Below, piece after piece: positions 33,086-40,125 of a DNA stretch of 41,847 nt. The notes beneath the pieces are model-generated. The model was not told the origin of the DNA and did no database searches. It saw only the letters and a list, made by a program, of their open reading frames with translations. Origin of the DNA: a virus. How positions within the stretch are numbered: the first letter of the stretch is position 1; every line of letters begins with the position of its first letter. A program made the translations under genes and the position numbers. The stretch is from positions 1-41,847 of the IMG/VR virus record IMGVR_UViG_3300023174_000312; one strand, given 5' to 3'.

Positions 33086-34293
33086 ATATACCACACGATA
33101 AATTTTGTGTACTACCTTGGGTCAGCATTGAAGCTTCACCAATTGGTACCGTCCGACCTTGTTGTCTTGCTGATGATGAAATCTTAGATGATGCAGGCAA
33201 CAAGTTTGAGTTGAGCACAGCCAACTTTGCAGATATACAAAACAGCAATCACATGCGGCGGCTGCGAGAACAATTTCTTGCAGGTGAACGTCCACAAACA
33301 TGTCGCAAGTGCTGGAACGAAGAGCGCGGTGGCCGCACCAGCAAACGCATGCACACCCTGGATAGACTCAAGCATGCAATTGCGGACACAGAATGGGCTG
33401 CGGATGCCAAGCCCTTGATGTTCTTGGATTTAAAACTGGGCAACATCTGCAACTTGAAATGTCGCATCTGTGGCTCATGGAGTTCGAGTCAATTTGCTAC
33501 AGAAGAAATCAATCAGTTACCACGAGAACAACAAAAGTCAAGCCATGCATACCAAATGTTACGTGCCGGTGCCTGGCCCAGAGAGAATCAGCAGTTCTGG
33601 CAACAGATTGACAGTGTGTTAACAGATATTCGATATATTGAATTCACTGGTGGCGAACCATTCATGATTGACGAACACTTTGATATGTTGCAAGGCATTG
33701 TTGACCGCGGCATTGCCGATCAAGTTGAAATACACTACAACACCAATGGCACACAATGGCCTGAACGTGGCGAAGCAATTTGGCAGCATTTTAAAACTGT
33801 GGAAATTGCATTCAGTATTGATGACATCGGCGACCGCTTTGAGTATCAACGTAGCAATGCCAATTGGCTGGAAGTCTGTGCAAATTTAGATCGTTTCAGA
33901 GATCTCAAAGAATGCCACAAAAACATAGTGTTACAAATCTGTACCACAGTAAACGTATTTAATGTACGTTATCTAGATCAAGTGGCTCGGTGGATTGATC
34001 AAAATAAAGAAAGTTTTAATTTTGTGTATTGGAACATGATGCACGATGCTTGGTATTTTAGTATTGCCACTCTGCCAGATACAACCAAGGCAGCAATCAC
34101 AGAACATTTACGCACAGCAGATGTTCCACCGCAATATCGTGAGGAGTTTGATCGCATTATGGACTTTATGAACACAGGTGCATCAACAGATGGATTTATG
34201 TTGCGCATGAAAATTGCAGACTTGGATCGCAAACGCAATCAAAACTTACGTGACATCGAGCCCGAACTTGCTGATTTAATTGCATATGAATAA
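33082..34293 (+). CDS. Radical SAM protein 4, N-terminal SPASM-like cluster domain
   Basis: The core motif is CNLKCRIC (Cys123, 127, 130), and FTGGEPFM puts GGEP at 190-193. The N-terminal cluster set is Cys9 in FCVLPWVSIEASP, CC at 27-28, and Cys74/Cys77 (CRKCW) after an EQFLAGERPQT helix, the same layout as radical SAM 3. A VEIAFSIDDIGDRFEYQR segment corresponds to the substrate-side strand region of the barrel. The C-terminus (DLDRKRNQNLRDIEPELADL) keeps the shared Arg- and Asp-rich motif followed by PEL. At 403 residues it is the shortest of the six. ATG overlaps the previous stop (ATGA). Confidence 0.85.
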   Translation: MNIPHDKFCVLPWVSIEASPIGTVRPCCLADDEILDDAGNKFELSTANFADIQNSNHMRRLREQFLAGERPQTCRKCWNEERGGRTSKRMHTLDRLKHAIADTEWAADAKPLMFLDLKLGNICNLKCRICGSWSSSQFATEEINQLPREQQKSSHAYQMLRAGAWPRENQQFWQQIDSVLTDIRYIEFTGGEPFMIDEHFDMLQGIVDRGIADQVEIHYNTNGTQWPERGEAIWQHFKTVEIAFSIDDIGDRFEYQRSNANWLEVCANLDRFRDLKECHKNIVLQICTTVNVFNVRYLDQVARWIDQNKESFNFVYWNMMHDAWYFSIATLPDTTKAAITEHLRTADVPPQYREEFDRIMDFMNTGASTDGFMLRMKIADLDRKRNQNLRDIEPELADLIAYE

Positions 34294-35869
34294 TGAATTG
34301 CATATTACCGACACTGACTATGCAAACTTGGCAGGTCCAGAGTGGCCTCTCTATAATGATTTTCTTTCAGGAAACTACAAAGTCAGCAGCACGATAAAAA
34401 AAGAAATAGAACAAGCATTAGAACATGCAAGATCAATTGTTGTTGTTGACGAATGGTATCAAGATATTCCAATTGACAAATTAAGTTTATACGTAACAGC
34501 TGATGATTATATGCTAGGGGCAGGAAACAGTTGGCCCAGTTATGACGATTATATTGCTGGGACGAAGACAACAAATTTGTTGTTACAAAAAGAAATTGAC
34601 AATTTTACAAATAGACATTTAATACAAGGAATCAAATTTCCAATTGACACTGCAACGGCCTGTCAGAGCAAATGGACCTGGAGTACAATTTATTTAAATC
34701 AACTTTCAACGGCCAGTTGCCACAGAGTAAATCCCATTCCTTTTGAATTAAAAGATTTTGATAATTTTCATAACATACCAAAAAAACTCCAAGACCGTAA
34801 ACTGATGTTGCAAGGGCAATGGCCCAAGGGCGGCTGTGAATACTGTCAAGTAATAGAACATGCTGGCGGGCACAGCGATCGTCAACACAATTTAGAAATA
34901 CGGGGATTGACTCCTCCAGAATTAGAAACTGATTCTACTGCCACACATGTAAGTCCGCGCATAGTAGAGATATTTGCACAAAATACCTGCAACTTATCAT
35001 GTATATACTGCAATGGAAATCTAAGCAGTCAAATTGAGCAAGAAAATATCAAACACGGAGAGTTTAATGCCAATGGAGTTAAAATTCCAATAATCACAAC
35101 TCCTACTCAGGCCGCAAAAGAATACTTTGATCGATTTATTTCTTGGCTGGAACGCAATGTAAACACTTTGAGTAGATTGCACTTGCTGGGCGGAGAAACA
35201 TTTATTCAGCACGAATTGATGACCTCCGTGTTGGACATACTAGAAAAAAAACCCAATCCCAACTTGCAGTTTTGCATTTTTAGTAATTTGAATGTGCCAG
35301 ACAGTGCGTGGAATCGTTATGTTCCTCGCATATTAGATTTGCAAAAACAAGGGTATATAAAATATTTTGATTTGACTGCCAGCATTGATTGTTGGGGACC
35401 TGAACAAGAATATGTTCGTTCAGGATTGAATTTAGAAAAGTTTGAAAAACGTTTTGCATGGGCAGCTGATCAAGACCCAACTCGGTTGAGGTTGAATGTA
35501 AATCAAACTGTAACTGGGATGACTGTGAAAACCATGCCAGGTCTGATTGAAAAAATCAAACAATACAGCAAGAACAGACACATTGGGCATTATTTTCAAT
35601 TCTATACTGGAACACACATGTTCCAGCACCCCAACGTATTTGCCTACAGCATGTGGGAAAAAGACTTTGAAACCATACTTGCAACCATGCCAACTGATAC
35701 TCTAGAACAACAAGAAGCTATACCTCGTATGGTTGGGTTACAACGCTATCTTCAACAGACTGTTACGCACAACTCTACGGAGATTAAAAAATTACATGTG
35801 TATCTTGACGAACTAGATCGTCGACGCGGAACAGATTGGCACAAGTTGTTTGGGTATCTAAAAGTATGA
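34286..35869 (+). CDS. Radical SAM protein 5, with N-terminal tandem repeat and GGET variant
   Basis: The 527-residue protein begins with two related ~41-residue repeats (7-47 and 70-110) not seen in the other five. The twitch-like cysteines follow: Cys126, Cys145 (STASCHR), Cys184 and Cys187 (CEYC). The core motif is CNLSCIYC (Cys235, 239, 242). GGEP is replaced by GGET (302-305, LLGGETFI). The C-terminus has ELDRRRGTDWHKLFGYL, the shared motif. It belongs to the subgroup of proteins 1 and 2. The first ~350 bases are more AT-rich than the neighbours, which suggests the repeat domain was added later. ATG at 34286 is chosen; an in-frame TTG six bases earlier adds two residues. Confidence 0.83.
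   Translation: MNNELHITDTDYANLAGPEWPLYNDFLSGNYKVSSTIKKEIEQALEHARSIVVVDEWYQDIPIDKLSLYVTADDYMLGAGNSWPSYDDYIAGTKTTNLLLQKEIDNFTNRHLIQGIKFPIDTATACQSKWTWSTIYLNQLSTASCHRVNPIPFELKDFDNFHNIPKKLQDRKLMLQGQWPKGGCEYCQVIEHAGGHSDRQHNLEIRGLTPPELETDSTATHVSPRIVEIFAQNTCNLSCIYCNGNLSSQIEQENIKHGEFNANGVKIPIITTPTQAAKEYFDRFISWLERNVNTLSRLHLLGGETFIQHELMTSVLDILEKKPNPNLQFCIFSNLNVPDSAWNRYVPRILDLQKQGYIKYFDLTASIDCWGPEQEYVRSGLNLEKFEKRFAWAADQDPTRLRLNVNQTVTGMTVKTMPGLIEKIKQYSKNRHIGHYFQFYTGTHMFQHPNVFAYSMWEKDFETILATMPTDTLEQQEAIPRMVGLQRYLQQTVTHNSTEIKKLHVYLDELDRRRGTDWHKLFGYLKV
34304..34615 (+). repeat. Tandem ~41-residue repeat at the N-terminus of radical SAM 5
   Basis: Repeat 1 (ITDTDYANLAGPEWPLYNDF..., residues 7-47) and repeat 2 (VTADDYMLGAGNSWPSYDDY..., residues 70-110) align without gaps. 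Shared positions include T, D-Y, AG, WP, Y, D, G and KEI. The 22 residues between contain a DEWYQDIPIDKLS linker. The repeat occurs only in this one of the six radical SAM proteins. Confidence 0.6.
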
Positions 35870-36849
35870 GTATGACTACACAAAAAATTAAGTTATTACA
35901 TCACAACACTGAGTACACCCCTCTAACTTCACCAACAAGTCCTGTAGCCAAAATAGTAAATCAATATTTTGATACAGAATACTATGAACCAGGTGTGCAT
36001 TATAATCCGGCAGATACTGTGTTGGTAGTGCCTTTATTCAACACCAATCCGTGGTGGCAATCATTTGTGAACGAAGGATTCAAAATGATCATTGACAATT
36101 TAACAGAGGTACCAGAACTAGTTCGTCATTTTTGGATTTTCACAGACGATCCTCGCGCATTGACATCTAAACCTGTGCCTACGTCTGCAATGGTGTTGCA
36201 AAGTCCTAACTTTTTCCGTTATGAAGACGCATTGAATTGGTTGTCAGCAGGATATGATCAATATAGACCACAACGTAAGTCATTGTACAAAGCATTGTTG
36301 TTGATGAATCGTAGGAAAAAACATCGTACTCAGTTGATTAAAAAATTAGGAACACAACTCGATCAGTGTGTTTGGAGCTATATTGAACAAGGTAAACAAC
36401 TAAATCATGCAGATGTAGTAGATATAAATTGGCAGAGGTATCTCAATCCTGACTGGTTTGATCAGTGTTGTATTAGTATAGTGGCAGAAACATTGACGGA
36501 ACCACCAGTTGATAGAGTACCATTTGTCACTGAAAAAACTTGGAAAGCTGTGGCCATGCAACATCCTTTTGTAGTGCTAGGAGAACCAGGCACATTACAG
36601 TATTTGCACTCTTTGGGATTTGAAACTTTTGAAAATTTATGGTCAGAAGACTATGACACAACACAGTCAACCAAGCGGCGAATTGGCCAAGTTGTAGAGA
36701 ATGTTGTACAATACGACATGGCACCATTGGATAAACTAACATTGAAAAAGATCAAGCACAATCGCAATCATTTTTTTAATCGTGAAATAATTCATCAATT
36801 TGTCATGGACGAAATCGTTAATCCAATTCTTGAATATGCTTCAAAATAA
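35866..36849 (+). CDS. TEKTW-motif protein, paralogue of the gene at 28691
   Basis: This 327-residue protein carries CCISIVAETLTEPPVDR, then TEKTWKAVAMQHPFVVLGE near residue 222 and GTLQYLHSLGFETFENLW. These match the layout of the protein at 28691-29794 (TEKIW, HPFV, LHAAGFRTF), so the two are paralogues. The N-terminal half has TVLVVPLFNTNPWWQSF and a KALLLMNRRKKHRTQLIKKL segment. A sugar-transferase function is possible by analogy with GT10-type C-termini but not proven. ATG at 35866 overlaps the previous stop (ATGA); an upstream TTG at 35836 would add ten residues inside the previous gene and is unlikely. It sits between radical SAM 5 and 6. Confidence 0.58.
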   Translation: MSMTTQKIKLLHHNTEYTPLTSPTSPVAKIVNQYFDTEYYEPGVHYNPADTVLVVPLFNTNPWWQSFVNEGFKMIIDNLTEVPELVRHFWIFTDDPRALTSKPVPTSAMVLQSPNFFRYEDALNWLSAGYDQYRPQRKSLYKALLLMNRRKKHRTQLIKKLGTQLDQCVWSYIEQGKQLNHADVVDINWQRYLNPDWFDQCCISIVAETLTEPPVDRVPFVTEKTWKAVAMQHPFVVLGEPGTLQYLHSLGFETFENLWSEDYDTTQSTKRRIGQVVENVVQYDMAPLDKLTLKKIKHNRNHFFNREIIHQFVMDEIVNPILEYASK

Positions 36850-38131
36850 ATCAAACACACTGTGCATGGCACCATGGGTGCATACTTATTTGAGCCCGTT
36901 GACCGAACGGCGCATGTGCTGTGCGTCAAGAGAACCTGCACAAAACTTTCGTCAGTACATAGACACTGAGTCTGGTAGTAACCGGTATATTCCCATCACA
37001 CTGGATGAACACTGGAACTCACCACACATGATGAGTGTTCGCAGCCGCATGATGGCTGGTGAAACACTGCCCGAGTGCGAAGTGTGCAATGACAAACTGT
37101 TGAACATTGATGTTTACCGCACATATTTTTGGCAATTGTTCAAGCATAAGTACCCTGACATTTGGGAGACCACTGACACAGCAGGACGCACCACAATGCA
37201 GCCTGTGAGTTGGGATTATAGATTTTCAAACCTGTGCAACTTTAAATGTAGAACCTGCGGTGACATGCTGAGTAGCAGTTGGGAAACAGAACAACGACAA
37301 CACAACATGATTGAATGGTCGGACCCCAACAACAATTGGATGCGCCCTGAAGTGAGATCGACTATCACTGCATTTCAAGACAGCCAGATCGAAGCGGAGT
37401 TTGCCGAGGCAGTAGAACAGCATCGTGTTGAAGAAGTATACTGGGTAGGCGGCGAACCCTTGATGTACGAACAACATTGGCGTTACATGAAACGCATAGT
37501 TGAATTAGGGGACGGACCAAAGGTATATGCTAGATACAATACAAATTTATCCAGAGTGGATTATCGAGGTGTTAACTTATATCGCGATATTCTCAGCGGG
37601 CTGCGCGATTGGCAGATATGTGCAAGTCTCGACGGCACAGGCACAATTGGCGAATACATTAGAACAGGCCTTGACTACCATCGCTGGCTTGACAATTTTG
37701 GTGCGGCAGTTGCGATCCAACGTAACCGACGTCAAGTACGAATTGACTTTACGCTCACTCTGCCCGGAATGTTCGAAGTTACACGCATTAAACAACTTGC
37801 CCAAGAATATGGAGTCGAAGTCCTGGCTAAAGTAATGTTTTCATTCTCGCCTAACATTGTGATGAGTCCATTGGCCTTGCCTAGACATTTATTAGAACCT
37901 TGGATAGATGAACTTGTGCCTCAAGTGGATGGTGCGTTACGTGACATGCTGACACAGTTAAAAACCCGTCAGACTTTTGAAGAACAATGGCCAGATTCTT
38001 ACCGTCGAGGCCTTGCAAGTGGCCGAGATCGTGTGTTACAATTAGAAAGCATACGCACACAGAAGATCACAATGAGTGAAATACTTGCTGATCGTCCTGC
38101 GGTGCTAGAATGGTGGAACAACATTGCTTGA
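36836..38131 (+). CDS. Radical SAM protein 6, N-terminal SPASM-like cluster domain
   Basis: The core motif is CNFKCRTC (Cys134, 138, 141), and WVGGEPLMYEQHW puts GGEP at 205-208. The N-terminal set is Cys10 in LCMAPWVHTYLSP, CC at 28-29 (RRMCCASRE) and Cys81/Cys84 (CEVC) after a SRMMAGETLPE helix, the pattern of radical SAM 3 and 4. Further motifs are ICASLDGTGTIGEYIR and VLAKVMFSFSPNIVMSP. The C-terminus ends differently from the others (SEILADRPAVLEWWNNIA). ATG at 36836 overlaps the previous gene by 14 bases; a TTG at 36800 would add 12 shadow residues. The stop overlaps the next gene's TTG start region by eight bases. Confidence 0.85.
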   Translation: MLQNKSNTLCMAPWVHTYLSPLTERRMCCASREPAQNFRQYIDTESGSNRYIPITLDEHWNSPHMMSVRSRMMAGETLPECEVCNDKLLNIDVYRTYFWQLFKHKYPDIWETTDTAGRTTMQPVSWDYRFSNLCNFKCRTCGDMLSSSWETEQRQHNMIEWSDPNNNWMRPEVRSTITAFQDSQIEAEFAEAVEQHRVEEVYWVGGEPLMYEQHWRYMKRIVELGDGPKVYARYNTNLSRVDYRGVNLYRDILSGLRDWQICASLDGTGTIGEYIRTGLDYHRWLDNFGAAVAIQRNRRQVRIDFTLTLPGMFEVTRIKQLAQEYGVEVLAKVMFSFSPNIVMSPLALPRHLLEPWIDELVPQVDGALRDMLTQLKTRQTFEEQWPDSYRRGLASGRDRVLQLESIRTQKITMSEILADRPAVLEWWNNIA

Positions 38132-39149
38132 TAGAATTGAAATAGACCTACGTGGCGCACACACGCTCACACTGTACATTGATGTCTCAGACAACAGTCT
38201 CAGTCGTAAATGGCTGACAGCATTGAACAACATCATACGTGATGATCTGCATTTGGAAAAGAATTATTGTTGGATGGGCTGGACCGAGAGTCCTCGCAAC
38301 GCCGAATACATCATCAATCAAATCAACGCCAGTATTGCGGTCATCAACACAGCCAATCTGGGTTATACCATCGATGATCATTTCACAGTAGAAGGCACCA
38401 TACAAGACAATCTAGACGTTAACCATGAACGTATGAATTGGTTGCATCGATACTTTGAAGATTTACAAGGGCACTCGGGCCATATGAGTGCTTACTGGAA
38501 AAACGCCAACGCCGTCACACGCTGGCACATACGTCAACTGAACTTGCTGTGTCACGAGTACGAAAGCCTTGTGCTCAGCATGCGCAAAGTCATACAAGCA
38601 CCTGAGTGGCGTAGACCCAGCCAGCTGATGTGTTGGCTTAACGCACCACGTTTTGCATTGGATGTTGAAGATTATGAATTGTTTGGAATTGAAACAATAA
38701 ATCGCAAAATGGGCGGAGTATATGTTGGAGTCAACAAAGCAGTGAGTAAAACACACTGGGAAGTGTTCAATGACGAAGGCACTGGAATAGATCAACTGAT
38801 AACAACCAGTATGCGCAATCAAATTGAAGCCGCTGGAGATTTTGATATTGAATGGGCTAGAGATCCCGGTGCATATGAATGGCAAATTAAAAAATTAGTT
38901 GAGTTTAGACAATGGCTAACAGTAAATGGATTTGATCCTGAAGACCGATCATTGACCATTGGTCATCCTAAGGTGGCCCAAGTCAATCTTGCCAAAACAT
39001 TTGGCACCCTGGATTACAATCAAATCTGGCAGCAGCTGGGCACACATTTGGATGTGTATAAAATACGCACCAGCGACGCCGAAACTACATATAAATATTG
39101 CTGGAGCGATGCAGACTACGCTGAACAGCAAATAAGGAGATTGAAATGA
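38124..39149 (+). CDS. Conserved phage protein of unknown function (341 aa), probable TTG start
   Basis: I recognise the style of this protein from T4-like cyanophages and relatives. The N-terminal segment SDNSLSRKWLTALNNII is followed by LEKNYCWMGWTESPRNAEYI, and the C-terminus has LTIGHPKVAQVNLAKTFG and a final CWSDADYAEQQI. It is probably soluble and helical; no catalytic motif or membrane segment is visible, and no function is known to me. No ATG lies in the first 90 residues, so TTG at 38124, with GGTGGA six bases upstream, is the best start. A TATAAATA motif lies at 39090-39097 within its 3' end. It overlaps radical SAM 6 by eight bases and the small gene downstream by four. Confidence 0.7.
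   Translation: MLDRIEIDLRGAHTLTLYIDVSDNSLSRKWLTALNNIIRDDLHLEKNYCWMGWTESPRNAEYIINQINASIAVINTANLGYTIDDHFTVEGTIQDNLDVNHERMNWLHRYFEDLQGHSGHMSAYWKNANAVTRWHIRQLNLLCHEYESLVLSMRKVIQAPEWRRPSQLMCWLNAPRFALDVEDYELFGIETINRKMGGVYVGVNKAVSKTHWEVFNDEGTGIDQLITTSMRNQIEAAGDFDIEWARDPGAYEWQIKKLVEFRQWLTVNGFDPEDRSLTIGHPKVAQVNLAKTFGTLDYNQIWQQLGTHLDVYKIRTSDAETTYKYCWSDADYAEQQIRRLK
39090..39097 (+). promoter_or_regulatory. Internal late-promoter motif TATAAATA
   Basis: A perfect 8/8 match to the T4 late consensus lies inside the 3' end of the gene at 38124-39149, 48 bases before the 33-residue gene. It could restart late transcription of the small gene, the second SGNH-like gene, the carbamoyltransferase and the FkbM gene. 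A chance match in coding DNA remains possible. Confidence 0.45.
39134..39139 (+). promoter_or_regulatory. Ribosome binding site AAGGAG for the 33-residue gene
   Basis: AAGGAG ends six bases before ATG 39146, optimal spacing. It is one of the clearest Shine-Dalgarno sites in the right-hand block and supports the short gene being translated. Confidence 0.7.
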
Positions 39150-39247
39150 ACTGGATACGCAGGATTTGGGACAGAATCACATTGGAAATACGTTATCGTA
39201 AAAAATTAAAAGAACTTCGCAAACGTGATCCGTTTATCTACAAATGA
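39146..39247 (+). CDS. Very small basic protein (33 aa) with DPFIYK C-terminus
   Basis: ATG at 39146 opens a 33-residue frame starting MNWIRRIWDRITLEIRYRKK and ending RKRDPFIYK. It is strongly basic, with an amphipathic helix pattern (Trp, Ile and Leu on one side, Arg and Lys on the other), and could bind nucleic acid, membrane or a protein partner. I recall similar short proteins with a KKL...KRDPFIY ending in marine T4-like phages. Support for a real gene is strong: an ideal AAGGAG site, ATGA overlaps at both ends (previous stop and next start) and a late-promoter motif just upstream. Function unknown; a peptide substrate for the radical SAM enzymes is an untested idea. Confidence 0.75.
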   Translation: MNWIRRIWDRITLEIRYRKKLKELRKRDPFIYK

Positions 39248-40125
39248 GTTACTTAATAAAGTCTGATTATTTCCCAGCATCGAGCGAACATATGTTTACG
39301 CCGTTTGATTCTGAACAACAGTATGCTAAAAATCAATCTAAATTAGGTCATGCCTGGCGCTGGTACAATTCTAATTTCACTTATCGAATAAACGATTATG
39401 GCTACCGCATGAACAAAGACTTACATGAAGTTGACCTAAGCAACTACATGGCTTTTTTTGGTTGCAGTTACACAGTGGGCGCTGGCCTCCCACTGGAAGA
39501 GACATTTGCACACAAAATTGCTTATCTCGCAAACATGGACTATGTCAATGCCGCAGTATGTGGATCCTCGGCAGATTTTGTATTTTATAATTTTACCAAA
39601 TTGGTATCAACTGTGTCGACTTTACCAAAAATAGTAGTAATAAATTGGCCGGAGCCTATACGTACATTGTACTGGTATAAAAACAGCATAGTAGATTTTT
39701 TGCCACATTTCGCCCCCGTCTTAGACCATCCAAAGCTGCCAGAAGGAATAAAGTATTGGCACGACTCTTACAAATCTCACATATTTGAGGAAAGTAATTA
39801 TACAAATCGTTTTGAATATATTAGACAAAACATAATTACACTTTGCAAACTAGCCGGAATACAATTATTTGAATTTACAGTTGATGATATTCAAAATTCA
39901 AACATCTTGCACATACCTCCAATGCCGCATTGGCACCAAGATAAATTACAAGGGCGGGCTTTGGTACTTTTTGCCAATGAGTATTTTGCCCGGGACATCA
40001 TGCCTAGAAAGCACAGGATTCATGATTATTTCAAATCAAACCCGGGCCTGACTGGATGGGCACACCCGGGCGTTCCATATCAAGATCGTGTGGTTAAAGA
40101 ATTTTTTTCAAAAATTACCATATGA
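39244..40125 (+). CDS. SGNH/GDSL-hydrolase-like protein 2
   Basis: The nucleophile block is FFGCSYTVGAGLPLEETF, with Ser75 in GCSYT. The C-terminal block GWAHPGVPYQD (from ~271) supplies His274 near the position of the catalytic His of SGNH enzymes, although the usual DxxH spacing is not obvious. INDYGYRMN before the Ser block is also common in this group. The protein may deacylate or acylate a sugar. It differs from the SGNH-like protein at 29775 in length (293 against 239) and in most sequence, so they are distant relatives at best. Codon use is AT-richer than in the adjacent carbamoyltransferase. Its start overlaps the 33-residue gene and its stop overlaps the carbamoyltransferase start (ATGA). 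Confidence 0.65.
   Translation: MSYLIKSDYFPASSEHMFTPFDSEQQYAKNQSKLGHAWRWYNSNFTYRINDYGYRMNKDLHEVDLSNYMAFFGCSYTVGAGLPLEETFAHKIAYLANMDYVNAAVCGSSADFVFYNFTKLVSTVSTLPKIVVINWPEPIRTLYWYKNSIVDFLPHFAPVLDHPKLPEGIKYWHDSYKSHIFEESNYTNRFEYIRQNIITLCKLAGIQLFEFTVDDIQNSNILHIPPMPHWHQDKLQGRALVLFANEYFARDIMPRKHRIHDYFKSNPGLTGWAHPGVPYQDRVVKEFFSKITI

Noticed and set aside
37527-37835. 102-residue plus-strand frame with one membrane-like segment
   Set aside because: It is nested within radical SAM 6, which has clear motifs in its own frame; no independent start signals.
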